From the NCBI GenBank assembly GCA_015680685.1, contig MNCI01004811.1, positions 3,472 through 67,471 on the forward strand: a stretch of DNA of 64,000 nt, written 5' to 3'. The DNA comes from Gnetum montanum. Taxonomy: Eukaryota; Streptophyta; Gnetopsida; Gnetales; Gnetaceae. Positions 1-10,539 of the stretch are shown here, in pieces (the stretch's first letter is position 1; the number at the start of each line of letters is the position of its first letter). The translations under genes were made by a program, and so were the position numbers. The notes beneath the pieces were generated by a model. The model saw only the letters and a list, made by a program, of their open reading frames with translations. It had not been told where the DNA came from and did no database searches.

Positions 1-1677
1 ACCACGACGTTCATGACACCCTGGGGCACCTTTTGCTACACCATGATGCCTTTCAGCCTGAAGAACGCCGGAGCAACGTATCAACGAGCCATGACATATA
101 TCTTCAGTGATTACCTCCTAGGAAGACTAAATGATTACATAGATGACATAGCTGTGAAGTCTTTGAAGTCAGAAGATCATTCAGGGGACCTGGAGTTAGT
201 CCTTAAAAGATGTTTCACACACGAGCTCCAGCTTAACCTAAAGAAGTGCGTATTCGGAGTCAAAACCGGGCGCATGCTGGGGTTTGTGGTATCGGAAACC
301 GGCATACGAGTTGAACCTGATAAAGTCAAAGCCATTGTCGAGTTAACACCTCCCACAGATCTCAAGCAATTACGCGGGTTGCAGGGACGCTTACAGTTTA
401 TACGCCGGTTCATTTCGAGGTTAACTGACAAGTTACACCCGATGCAACACTTGCTAAAAAAGGGTGTTAATTTCGAATGGACCGACGATTGCCAGCGTGC
501 ATTTGATAGCTTAAAACAAGAACTGCAACATTTGCCGATAGTTTTCCTGCCACAAAGGGATTCGCCTTTTTTCATTTACCTCGCCACTTCGGACGTGGCA
601 ATAGCAGCGTTACTTTGTCAAAAAAGGGATGATGGGTCGGAAATGCCCATCTACTACTTGAGTCACGCTCTATGTGCGTACGAGACAAGATACAACGATG
701 TTGAGAGTAATTGCTTAGCATTAGTTTTTACGCTTAAGAAATGTAGGCATTATCTATTTCGTAGTCAAGTTAACGTCATCTGTAAAAACAACATCCTTAG
801 AGCCATTATGCATAGCTTATACGAGAGTAGCAAAATAGCTCGCTGGAAGGCCATCATAGCAGAATTCGATCTGCACTATATTGTTCAATCATCCACGAAA
901 GGCCAAGCAATAGCTAACCAGTTAATAACTTCACCGATTAACAATCACGCAACCATAGAACCAGAGTTCCCAGACGAACATGTACATAGCCTAAGCCCTA
1001 TCTTCACAGGCCTCGAAGCAACGTTTTACTTCGATGGAGCTTCAACTGCCAGAGGCGGCAGTGCTGCCACTCTTCTTACGCTATCGCTTGAGGATGTGCG
1101 TCTACACGCTTATCGATTGACCTTCCCTTGTACGAACAACGTGGCAGAGTACGAGGGACTCCTCAGGGGATTACTAACTACAGATGAACTCGATGTTCAA
1201 CACCTGGCAGTTAGGGGCGATTCGATGCTTGTCATAAATCAAATCACTAGAGTCTACGCCTGCAAGGCTGTACATTTGCAGCCTTATTGCGACCAGGCTA
1301 AAGATCTTTTGAGGCGATTTACTACCTTTGATGCCCAACACGTCCCGCGGACTGACAACACACTGGCCGACGCATTGGCCACCCTAGCTTTACATGTGCC
1401 TGCACACCTACTTAACACCTGTCCTACATTGATTATAGACTGCGCGGAACCTATCATTCAGGCGGGGCAAATCTCCTCTCTTCTCGAGGAAAGCACGCCC
1501 GAATGGTACGACAATATCAAAACTTATCTTCTACAGGGTGAGCTGCCATCTACATTAACGCGCGCACAGAAAGACGCAATTCGTAAGAGGGCTAGGCAAT
1601 ACATCATCATCGGAGACAACACTCTCTATAGACGCTCCTTTGATGGCATGTTGCTTACCTGCATTGACAAAGACTAA
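1..1677 (+). CDS. pol polyprotein fragment: reverse transcriptase C-part, RNase H, second RNase H
   Basis: One open frame enters from the left edge and ends at TAA 1675-1677. Counting from the Met at 13: the RT palm motif YIDD is at residues 42-45 (136-147); the RT thumb/connection follows to about 175; a Ty3-type RNase H spans about 178-290 (FIYLATSD, LSHAL, YNDVESNCLAL); a second RNase H spans about 336-461, with its acidic residues visible in FDGAS, AEYEG, GDSML and ADALA. That second domain is typical of plant Tat elements. No internal stop occurs, so this is the best preserved pol stretch in the window. The closing TAA falls where E2 has Glu-Gln in its continuous frame, so it is a mutation, not the natural end; integrase continues in frame. 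Confidence 0.9.
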   Translation, partial: TTTFMTPWGTFCYTMMPFSLKNAGATYQRAMTYIFSDYLLGRLNDYIDDIAVKSLKSEDHSGDLELVLKRCFTHELQLNLKKCVFGVKTGRMLGFVVSETGIRVEPDKVKAIVELTPPTDLKQLRGLQGRLQFIRRFISRLTDKLHPMQHLLKKGVNFEWTDDCQRAFDSLKQELQHLPIVFLPQRDSPFFIYLATSDVAIAALLCQKRDDGSEMPIYYLSHALCAYETRYNDVESNCLALVFTLKKCRHYLFRSQVNVICKNNILRAIMHSLYESSKIARWKAIIAEFDLHYIVQSSTKGQAIANQLITSPINNHATIEPEFPDEHVHSLSPIFTGLEATFYFDGASTARGGSAATLLTLSLEDVRLHAYRLTFPCTNNVAEYEGLLRGLLTTDELDVQHLAVRGDSMLVINQITRVYACKAVHLQPYCDQAKDLLRRFTTFDAQHVPRTDNTLADALATLALHVPAHLLNTCPTLIIDCAEPIIQAGQISSLLEESTPEWYDNIKTYLLQGELPSTLTRAQKDAIRKRARQYIIIGDNTLYRRSFDGMLLTCIDKD

Positions 1678-2545
1678 GCGCAACACATAGTTGGCGAAGT
1701 TCACGAGGGACTGTGTGGTGGCCACGTAGCACCAAGAGCTATGGTCCTAAAAATTCGACGCTTAGGATACTACTGGCCATGCATGGAAAGAGACTGCCTG
1801 ACAAAGGTCAAAACTTGTGACACATGTCAGCGTCATGCAAACCTCATCCACGTGTCGCCCATAGAATTGCATACAACGCAGATAACATGGCCGTTTCAGT
1901 GATGGGGATTGGACATCATAGGACCCATCATGCCAAAATATTCTACAGGGCATAGCTTCATTATTACCGCTATTGAGTACTTTACGAAGTGGGTAGAAGT
2001 TGTCCCCCTGCGGAAAATCACATCCCAATAGGTTTGCCATTTTATCTTGGACAACATAGTAACCAGATTTGGTCTCCCAATGACTATTGTGACCAACAAT
2101 GGGCCACAATTTAGTAGCGTGGATACCAAATCCTTCTGTAACAACCTAGGCATTCGACAGTCTTTTTCCTCTCCTTATTCCCTGCAAGCGAATGGTCAAG
2201 CTGAAGCATCAAACAAAATAGTCATCAATCTGCTCAAGAAAATGCTTGACGGCAACAGAAGGCGGTGGCATGAACAGATCCTCTATGTGCTATGGGCATA
2301 CTGTACTACATGTAGGACGACTGCAGATAGTACGCCCTATAGCCTGGTTTACGGATCTGAAGCAGTGCTACCTCTCGAGTTGCAAATCCCTTCTCTGAGA
2401 ATGGTCCTCTCCGTAGTTATAAATGAGGCTCAACACACCGAGTCTCNACGCATATGGCAATGGAGCGTTCAAATTAGCAGACGTCAATGGCAATGAATTA
2501 ACAAACCCTGTAAATCATGTATACTTGAAGCGGTATTTCATTTAG
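1678..2545 (+). pseudogene. integrase of E1, broken
   Basis: The frame continues from the preceding pol segment. Seen: an HHCC zinc-binding region (VHEGLCGGH, then TCDTCQ), the DDE core starting WGLDIIGP, a TNNGPQF motif and GQAEASNK. Known: the core uses D, D and E; here the second Asp is Asn (TNNG instead of TDNG), so the enzyme would be inactive. In-frame stops occur at 1675 (TAA), 1899 (TGA) and 2029 (TAG; E2 has Gln there). A single unresolved base (N, 2447) sits where about 200 bases present in E2 are absent and the frame changes. The last residues (NPVNHVYLKRYF) match the E2 pol end, and the natural stop is TAG 2543-2545. Confidence 0.85.
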
Positions 2546-2582
2546 CAGCATCCACGGGGTCGATAACAGGTATGGCAGTATT

Positions 2583-2995
2583 CGTCTGCTACGATGTAAA
2601 ACTGGCATTGCACGTCTGCTATGACGTAAAACTAGCACTGATCGTCCTCTACGACATAAAAATAGCACCAAATGTCCGCTACAACGTAAAACTAGCACTG
2701 ACCGTCCGCTACGACACAAAACTGGCATGCTCTACACGCGTCCTCCATGACGCTAAACTGGCACAGGTAAGTAGCCATCTGCTGGGACGTAAAACCAGCG
2801 CAGATCTGTCACTGGGTCATGACATAAAACTGACATCCACAGCATGGTCTGCTGAGACCATAAACCAACCTTACCACCGTCCGCTACGACGTAAAACTAG
2901 CACTTCTCGGTCTGCCCGGACTTTAAACTGGGACCATGGTCTGCTGAGACTTAAAACCAGTAATACCAGTCTACCAGGACTTAAAACTAGGGTGT
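2583..2995 (+). repeat. 30-bp minisatellite after integrase (E1)
   Basis: About 13 diverged head-to-tail units of roughly 30 bases, each of the kind GTCTGCTACGACGTAAAACT followed by AGCACTG. The first five are clearest (2583-2735); later ones vary between 26 and 40 bases and change the middle to GGACTTAAAACTAG. Because the early units are multiples of three, an ATG frame at 2572-3096 stays open and reads a repeated peptide of the form V-C/R-YD-V-KLA-L. The same kind of array follows integrase in E2 and E4. Not a CRISPR: there are no unique spacers and the units are degenerate. Confidence 0.9.
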
Positions 2996-4082
2996 ACAAA
3001 TCGCTTCCATGTCCAAGCGAGTGTGATCATTCTTGTACAGCTGCACAACAGACGAGGTGGGATACTGGAACAGTCCCAGTATCGCCACCCTGCTAGCATC
3101 CTACTGATTCCTCGGATAAGCAAAGAGGCATCTTACTGATCCCTCGGAGATGCCCCACCACACCCGCCGCAGTGGTGGTACCTCTGGGAGTTTAGCCTTG
3201 CCAGTCGGAGCCTCGACGAAATCCTCGACGGTTATGGCCCCGGGAATCTCCGCCAATCATCGCTATCAGACGCCGGCTTATCAAATTCATCTGGCTGGTT
3301 CCTGGTGCAGCCAGTTAGCTGCACTACGTCTGATGCCTTTTTGGCGAAGATATGCAGCACCGAATCATCAGGATTGGTAGCTCCGCCTGCGTGTCCCGGC
3401 TCCTTCTTTACGGCTCATTTATCTAACATTAGACAGCGTTGGTAACATCAGATAGCGTTGGTTTCAAGAATCTCGCCTTCGGTTCATGAGCGATGGTGTC
3501 CTCTGTTTTCTTTTGTAGTTGCGGGCTACTTGCCTTGGAGGATGCCGTCCAAAGGTGCATTTCATCTGAGCGGTGAGGTACAACAGCATGTTGAAATGGC
3601 TGCTTAGGTTTTCCCGACCACTTAGCTCTACACGTCTACACCTCGCACAATCTTACCCTTAACTCTTATTTTCCTCCATCCCCACCACCCAGTTCCCATA
3701 CGTAGAACTTACATACGCCAGTATTCATTTTTCCGCATTCATGCTAGCAGAGACATCGTAAAAAGTGATGTGCAACGCTCCTTTTGCACGCATTCCTGCT
3801 ATAACCGGTAACAGAGAAACCTCAGGCTGACCCGACACGCTCGTCTGAAAGCATTCCTGTTGACCGCGTATCTCATACCCCTACCATCTATAACGCATTT
3901 TGCATCTTCCCCGAACCTTTTTCCAGCTATATCCCTCTCTCTCCCATACCTGCCAGTCTTGCTCTTCCATGTTGACAGGGCAACACTTGAGTAGCCATGG
4001 ATGAACGCTGTTCTTGCTTTTGCCAATCCAGTATTTCGCATTCTTTGTCGACGTCTTTCGGGTAAGCCCTCCAACCGTCAAC
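2996..4082 (+). other. 3' non-coding region of E1
   Basis: About 1.1 kb between the minisatellite and the polypurine tract. I see no convincing gene; open frames here are short and unsupported. Two small hairpins are visible: GATACTGG/CCAGTATC at 3061-3083 and GGCATCT/AGATGCC at about 3127-3152. The last 60 bases (from about 4030, containing TTCTTTGTCGACGTC) match the same position of E2 (34437-34480), so this stretch is element DNA shared across families. Confidence 0.7.
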
Positions 4083-4093
4083 AAAGAGGGGCC
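4083..4093 (+). promoter_or_regulatory. polypurine tract of E1
   Basis: AAAGAGGGGCC ends two bases before the TG of the 3' LTR. The identical tract precedes the 3' LTR of E2 (34476-34486). In LTR retrotransposons this tract primes plus-strand DNA synthesis. Confidence 0.85.
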
Positions 4094-4193
4094 ATTGAAA
4101 CACCGTGAAAATTATGAGTTGGCCTCAGGCAAAGACTTGCAATTCAAGTGAGAGCACGCATCAGCTTTGTTCCAAGGATAAGCTTATGCTTTA

Positions 4194-4518
4194 TTACGCA
4201 CGGCAGCGTAATGAGTGTAATAAGCTCCATAGTCAAAGGCAGAGTCTAAAGAAGCACAACAGTTTGACGCTTTTTCTCATGGCGCATGAGTAATTTGTCT
4301 TTACGCTCATTACGCGGTGGTGCGTACCATTGCATAGGTTATCATTCAAGTTGTACATTGTTTACGCTTCATTACGCACCGCTGCGTGGTGAGCGTAAGA
4401 TTGCACATTATTTACACTTTGTTACGCGCAGTTGTGTAGTGAGCGTAAAACAATGTTGAGCTTATTATTTTTACACCAGATTATGCTCATACACGCAACA
4501 CAATGCGAATGAGCATAA
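4194..4518 (+). repeat. palindrome array in U3 of family A LTR
   Basis: Successive imperfect hairpins built on TTACGC...GCGTAA: 4194-4211, about 4298-4331, 4362-4398 (arms TTACGCT/AGCGTAA), 4410-4448 and 4481-4518 (arms TTATGCTCAT/ATGAGCATAA). Placed upstream of the TATA box, so enhancer-like control or a structural RNA/DNA role is possible; function is inferred only. Confidence 0.75.
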
Positions 4519-4696
4519 TACAGCCTGAAAGTAATTAAAGCGTGCTCAGCATGTGCCTGCTTTTCACATGCACAACACGCAAGCAAGCGTGATGTGCGTA
4601 GTCACAGTCTGACTTAAAATGATCATGCCAACAGGGCCCGCAACATCCGGGATCCATGTCATCAAGGTTGCGCCTTTTCCATGAAGCATCGTGGCC

Positions 4697-4704
4697 TATA
4701 AATA
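4697..4704 (+). promoter_or_regulatory. TATA box of E1 3' LTR
   Basis: TATAAATA preceded by GGCC. The same motif occupies the same place in every Tat-like LTR of the window (11042-11049 on the minus strand, 18817, 35418, 47162, 60900). Confidence 0.75.
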
Positions 4705-5398
4705 TCTCAGTTGAAAAAGTTACAAGGGTTGGCAAATCAGAGGAGCAAAAGCATATGTCTGAGCACCAGAGCACTTAGCACTTTGGAGCAGAGATACAGA
4801 GAACAACGCTTTGGCAATCGTGGACATCATCACCTTGCAGCCGAAGCAGAGTACAGTTCGCTTTGAGCACCGATGACAGGAGTAATCTTTCTGCTGAAAA
4901 GACTCTATCAATCAGAAACATTTGATTGGTAGACATCAAAGCTTGGCTTGCCTTGCATCTCAGCTTTAGCCCATGAGGTAGATCGGACTTCTGTTTAGAC
5001 TGTTTGCTTGTTGTTTGTGCTTGTTTCACATCCTATAATCGGGGATTCCCCAGTGTAATTTCTCATACGAAATATACATTTTTTAAGTCAAAGCGCAGAT
5101 CTTGAAGCTACCTGCTTCTCTTATGTCAGCCTCCGTCTATCACGTTTAGCATTATCTCCATTGCAAATCCGTCTACGTCTTTTTCCCCTCGTTTTACGAC
5201 TCCTCAAACCAGATCGCTTTCCTTTCACGTAATTTCCATTGTTTTACTGACCCATAAGTCCCTGTCTGATTGACAAGACCGTTCAGGGCACCGCGAATTC
5301 GTTTCTCTAGCATAGCCCTCACGCGGATCCGTGGCTAAAACTGTGTACGTCAGAACTTCGGTCGGTATTTCCAGCTACCGACGTTTTCTGTCGTTACA

Positions 5399-5929
5399 AT
5401 AAATAGGGTTGGTAATTTTTGAGAAAAATAGCTTTAAAATTCATAGCAAATCCTTGGACACTCGACACACTCTAACGATATCATCCAAGCACATCACATC
5501 ACATTGACCTAGGGCTTGGTGCTTGACTTGTAGTCCACACATGTAGCAACACTTTAACTAGTATACATTCTTTTCCAAGCAATACAATATAGCTCATTTT
5601 GCTAGCCATTATTTTTATTACTCTATTTTTACCTTCAGCTTATGTTTTTTTGTTTACAATACCTGCATACGTTACGTTTCTGTTTACATTTCATGCACAC
5701 TGTTTACGTTTTAAAGCATCAATTCCGATAACCCCAGCACAAGCCATAGTTTACAGTTGGGGAAGTCCTTCGTTGATTTTCATGGAGACCATCCAAGGCA
5801 CTTTGCCTTTGTTTACCTTTCCAGCTTGCCCTCGAGGTGAAGGTAGGGTTAGCTATGTCTTCCCGGCGATATTTTGGTGTTTATTTTCCTTCTAGCCTTA
5901 TAGTGACAATTTAGGTTAGTACACCACGT
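5399..5929. other. flank of E1, probable distal part of E6
   Basis: AT-rich sequence after the E1 LTR. Hydrophobic open frames on the plus strand (for example 5599-5895) come from T-rich composition and have no recognisable domain. Position suggests it is the pol-to-LTR part of the Athila-like element E6 on the minus strand, but I cannot place an LTR border. Confidence 0.4.
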
Positions 5930-8870
5930 ATATGATTAGCATAGATGGACATCCCTCCCATGATTGATTTGAAAGGAGGAGATCCAAAAAATTAAGCGTG
6001 ATTGTCCAATTGTTAAGGTATTTGTTACATTGGCTTACTTGGGCTTGTGGAAAGCCTTTACCTATTGGATGTTGACCAACTACTTCTTGTTTGGGCTTTT
6101 AGGTTTGTATATGATCATGGCCCTAGAAGGAAAGGTTTCTTAGATGAGATAAGGCCCCTACCATAATGTTTGAAATTTTCTTTTTGAGGAACATGTGTGG
6201 GGTTCCAATAGAGGACCTTATCTCTAGGTTGATTCTTAGGTCATGTCATTGTTTTCTGAATGCCTTATGCACTTCATTTAAGGATAAGGCAATCATTTTA
6301 TTTTCATCTAGTACATTAGGTTGATTAATCTTTTTTTTATGTTAGGCTAAGGTTAGGGTCTAGGTCATAGGCTATTGAAAGTGTATCAAGCTTGAAATAA
6401 ATTGGAAGTGTTGAAAGTTTTCCGTACACCAACTCATAGGGAGAGTAGCCTATAGGAAGTTTACAAGTTAAGTAGTATGCCTAGAGGACATCATTTAATT
6501 TTATGCTTAAGTCTCTCTTGTATTTGTTAAGAATTCTCATTAGGATCTTTGTGATCTCCTTATTGGTAACTTCTACTTGAATATTGGCTTGAGGGATGGT
6601 AATATGTTAATTTATGTTGAACCCCTAAGCAACATAAGCTTGTGAAAATTAGCACCTATAAAATGGGTTTCGTTGTCAGATATAATTGTACATGGCATCC
6701 CAAAACTATTCACAAATTTTTTTTGTACAAACGATGTAGTAGTGGATGATATATAGTTGATGATGAATGCTACTTCTGCCCATTTGGTAGAGTAGTTAAT
6801 GACAATGATTATAGATGCATTTCCATTTGACATGGATGTGATGGAACCCATAAAGTTGATGCCCCATATGCTAAAGTATTTTAGTAGTTGAATCCATAGT
6901 TGAGGACCCTCCATTTGTGCAATCATCCCACAATCTCATTGATAGCATTCACAAGATTAGAAATATTGGTGAGCATCCTTGAAGATTCTGGGCCAATAGT
7001 ATCCTACCATTAGGATTTTAATAGCCATGTGTCTCCCTTCATAGTGGCCTTTACAAAGGCCTTAGTGAGCATCTTGGAGAACACACAATTGATCTGCATT
7101 AGGGACACACCAACGAACTATGCCATTGACACATACATTGTAAATGTATTTATTTATTTTTATGAAGTATTGGGACCAATGAATAAATTGTTGTTTCATT
7201 TTGTAGTTTAGACCTTGTGGCATCTTCTAAGTAAGAAGATAAGTGAAGATGCCATCATAAAATTTTGGTTCTTAGGGTACTTGTTTATTTATTGCATCAA
7301 CAAAGAGTAGTTCATCAGAAATTTGGTCAAAGAGTGGGCTCTCCTTCTCTTTGTTATCCCATTGTAATTGAGACAACTGATCAGTGACTACATTCTTAGT
7401 CCCCTTTTGTTCCACCATTGTAAGATTGAACTTTTGCAAGATCATAAGCCATTGTATGACATAGGAACTTACCATTGGCTTATTCAAAGGAAGTGAATGA
7501 CACTATGGTTAGTGTGCGCAGATACTTTTTATCCAAGCACATAGTACCTAAATGTTCCAGAGCATACACCACCACCAATAGCTCTTTCTCTATGGTGGTG
7601 TAATTCAGCTATGCATCTATAATGCTTTGACTTGTGCAGTGAATGTACTATGGATGTTTCTTGTTATCTAACTATGTAAGCATGACTCCCAAATCATAAT
7701 TTGATGCATTTATCATTATATGAAATGGTTTGGACTAGTTAGGTACTTGTAGAATTACAGTCTCCATGAGCTTCTGCTTGAGACTCTAGAATGCATTTTT
7801 GCATTATTTGGTCTACATGAATAAAACATCTTTCTTTGTTAGCTTGAGAAATAGTTTTGTGATCATATGGAGATTCTCTATAAATCATCGATAGTAACCA
7901 GTGTATCCAAGGAATGATCAAACATATTTTATATTTTTTGGTTAATGGGTGATTCCTTGGATGATCCTTATCTTTTTGGGGTTTGCCTTCATCCCTTTTT
8001 TGTGAAATTAAATGTTCCAATACAATGCCTTCTTGGACTATGAGATGGCTCTTTTGCTAATTGAGTTGTAGGTTTATTTCCATACATCTTTTAAGTACTT
8101 GCTTAAGGCAGTGTAAGGCTTGCTTGAATGTAGTGCCATAAGTAGAGAAGTCATCCATAAAGACTTCCATTCTACTATTGATTTGCTATTGAAAGATGCT
8201 AAGATCAAGTGTTGGAAAGTGGAGGAGCATTGCATAGATCAAAAGGCATCTTGCAATATGCAGAGGTCCCATAGGGACTTGTGAATGTTGGTTTGGCTTG
8301 ATCTTTTGGTGTAATCTAGAGTTGGTTATAGCACCAAAACCAATCAAATATGGTGTCCAACACTTGATCAAAGAATGAAAAAAACAAATGATCTTTGAAT
8401 GCTGCCAAGTTTAATAGTTTGAAGTCAATACAAATCCACAATTTTCCACTTCTCTTTGGCACTATCATAAGTGGGCTGACCCACTTGCTATCCATAATGG
8501 GATAGATGAACCCTACCTTAAGGAGTTGCTTAATATCCTCCTTGATGATCTACTTTAATTTTGGATTCAAACACCATTATGGTTGCCTCCTTGGATTCAT
8601 GGATCAATATAAATGTGATGTTTCCATATTCATGGATTAATTCTAGTGAATTCAAGATATGACTAGGAAATGGTTCTTGGCCATTTGTTGACCACTTTAA
8701 ATAGTTTTGATTTTTCTTGAGAGCAAGTTTGACATTAAGCATGACTAGCTTGTCATTTTTTAGGAATGCATATTCCAAGTCAATAGGTAGATTTTTCAAC
8801 TTTAGGGGCTCTTATTTGAAATTCTCCAACATTAGAGAGTTAGAAATGAACTTTCTTTAGTTCATCCATG
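5930..8870 (-). pseudogene. Athila-like pol of E6: RT, RNase H, integrase
   Basis: Read on the minus strand from high to low coordinate. RT: WVSPLMIVPKRSGK and FTSPYGT...MPFDLCNAP (about 8200-8570), catalytic FMDDFSTYG (about 8150). RNase H: NYTTIEKELLVVVYALE (about 7560-7610) and the NVVTDQLSQLQ end at 7272-7487. Integrase: GYYWPRIFKDA zinc-finger region (about 6960-7020), then a core at 6612-6926 with WGINFMGS, NYSTKWAE and IISDNETHF, then a degraded C-terminal part to about 5930 (GYSPYELVYGK, RGLISSK). Many stops and frameshifts. The FMDDFS and pre-RT signatures are those of the Athila lineage, distinct from the Tat-like neighbours. Not functional. Confidence 0.8.
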
Positions 8871-10354
8871 TCTATGACATAAGCGCATGTTAGGCTTTCA
8901 ATAGGTTCTATGCACATTATGCTACTTTTAGAATCAGTGGTCAACCACTAGGTGCCCTCTTATTTTGTGGATACTATGTACACCTTTGAATATCTGATTC
9001 ATGTGCACACTACCTGCATGTGAAAATAGATGCTTGTTTTATGGACTAGAGTTTCTACATGCAAATGCATCTTGTATCACTATACGTGATGCATGGAACT
9101 CATTTCTTATTGATCTTTCCAAATGCATTTTCCTTAGATATCTCTAGGAAAAGATATTTTATGCCTATTTTTGCATTAACAGTGCTTAGTAATGGCCTTC
9201 CCATAATGATTGAGAAGTCCCCCTTACAATTCTCAACCTTGATAACTAGGAAATCGGTATTATAGGACCACCCATAGATAGTCATCATAATGTCTTCTAT
9301 GGATCCCAGTGGAATAGTAATGGACTGGTTTGCCAATTGCAATATGATATTTCTCTTCTTAAGAGGCAACAAGTTCTAGGAAGTATACATCTCATGAGAA
9401 GTAAAGTTCACACTAGAACCTAAATCAAGAAGAGCTTTACATGGTTCATTCTTAGATAAGAGGACTTCCAATATTAGCTAATTTCCTAGGAAGGTTTCTA
9501 GCCTAGATCCAATCAAATATGACATGAGTGAGCATACGAGTATAGATTTTGGATGACATTTGGTTTGAAGGGATCCAATGAAATGGTTTGTAGAGGATGA
9601 GGGACGAGGAGGATGACTAGCTACCTAAGTCCTTGAGGGCTTAGTAGGGATATTAGGTAAAAAAAATAGGTCTTTTATGAGCTTGAGATTTTGAACCACT
9701 CAATTGATGAACTAGTTGTAGATTGATGGCCATGGTAGAATTGCCTTATTATGATTGGGTTGAAAGTTCATCCTACATGGATGGAGTAGGTAGTAATTAC
9801 ATTGAGGATGGATGAACAAGTGCAGGAACAAAAGGAGGATAAGGATGAAATTTGGTATCTCTCATAGAATGTGAAGAATGAGTTCTATAGTATTCGAGAG
9901 GATAGTAGTAATGTTGGAAAGGAGAAACGTGACTAGAAGAATCATGTGGAGCTAGGGATTGCTGAACATAATACCCATATGGATTTGACTATCTGTAAGG
10001 GTAAAGCTACCTTGGTGGTGGCATCCCCAATGACTGTGGTTGGTGCCATTGTTGATACTACTTGTACAATTGTGGTAGAGTTTCACTTGGATAATATTGT
10101 TGTTGTTGATGAAACTTTCTGTAATTGCCTTGACGATAAGGTAATCTTCTGGGTGTTTGTCTTTTTACTAGTTGTGGATTCAGAGCATACACCCTAGACT
10201 CCTATAAGTGTGACATAATGGGGCAACATCCCTTAGGATGTTCATATTGGTATATTTCACATCCACCATCATCATCTGATTTATTTTCTACAACTTCCTC
10301 TACTACAACAGTCTTTCCCTTACCCCTTTGATTAGCATGCTTAGCTTTTTTTTC
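8871..10354 (-). pseudogene. Athila-like gag C-terminus and protease of E6
   Basis: Minus strand. Just below 10354 a mostly open frame encodes a Gln/Tyr/Pro/His-rich segment, the likely gag tail. It leads into an aspartic protease: DLGSSVNF (about 9405-9430, the D-L/T-G-A/S active site), then LQLANQSITIPLGSIEDIM and IIMGRPLLST (9100-9372). Gag is cut off at 10354 by the end of the E4 LTR, meaning E4 inserted into E6; the rest of gag is not in the window. Confidence 0.7.
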
Positions 10355-10539
10355 TATAGCGATTGAAAACATCAGTGGCTAGAACACTGAGGGGTTCATA
10401 TGTATACACCTTGACCTTGATTTCACTTGAGGGCCTATTGAAATTGAATCTAGGGTGCCCTAAATGGTCTTGTTGATTGAACAGGAACTTACAAAATGCA
10501 AAAGCTAAATAATGCTAAGTGTCAAGGGGTGTTCGTGGT

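Larger units (their letters stand above)
1..5398 (+). mobile_element. E1: Tat-like Ty3/gypsy LTR retrotransposon, 3' part
   Basis: Seen: the window opens inside reverse transcriptase, then RNase H, a second RNase H, integrase, a 30-bp minisatellite, a polypurine tract and a 1.3-kb LTR follow in order on the plus strand. The LTR is a sister of the LTR at 60249-61602 (about 16 differences in the first 250 bases, nearly all transitions), so E1 and E5 belong to one family. The 5' LTR, gag, protease and any antisense gene lie left of the window. Known: RT, RNase H, extra RNase H and integrase in this order is the plant Tat lineage layout. The base after the LTR starts a flank (ATAAA) that would be the target duplication. 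Confidence 0.9.
4096..5398 (+). repeat. 3' LTR of E1 (family A)
   Basis: Starts TGAAACACCGTG directly after the polypurine tract and ends TCGTTACA, where similarity to the LTR at 60249-61602 stops. Length 1303. Contains a palindrome array in U3 (4194-4518), a TATA box TATAAATA (4697-4704), and near its 3' end the U5 block (5254-5292) that is shared with all other Tat-like LTRs here. It is about 50 bases shorter than the E5 copy because one palindromic unit is missing. Confidence 0.92.

Noticed and set aside
2498-2728. Minus-strand repeat frame with VLVLRxxR pattern (also 33196-33402)
   Set aside because: It is the reverse reading of the minisatellite; the plus frame starts at an ATG just after pol and is the more consistent one.
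2583-2995. Regular 30-bp repeats as a possible CRISPR array
   Set aside because: Units abut with no unique spacers, are degenerate, and lie in a plant retrotransposon.
5599-5895. 98-residue hydrophobic open frame as a membrane protein
   Set aside because: T-rich low-complexity composition gives Phe/Leu runs by chance; no domain, context or counterpart in other copies.
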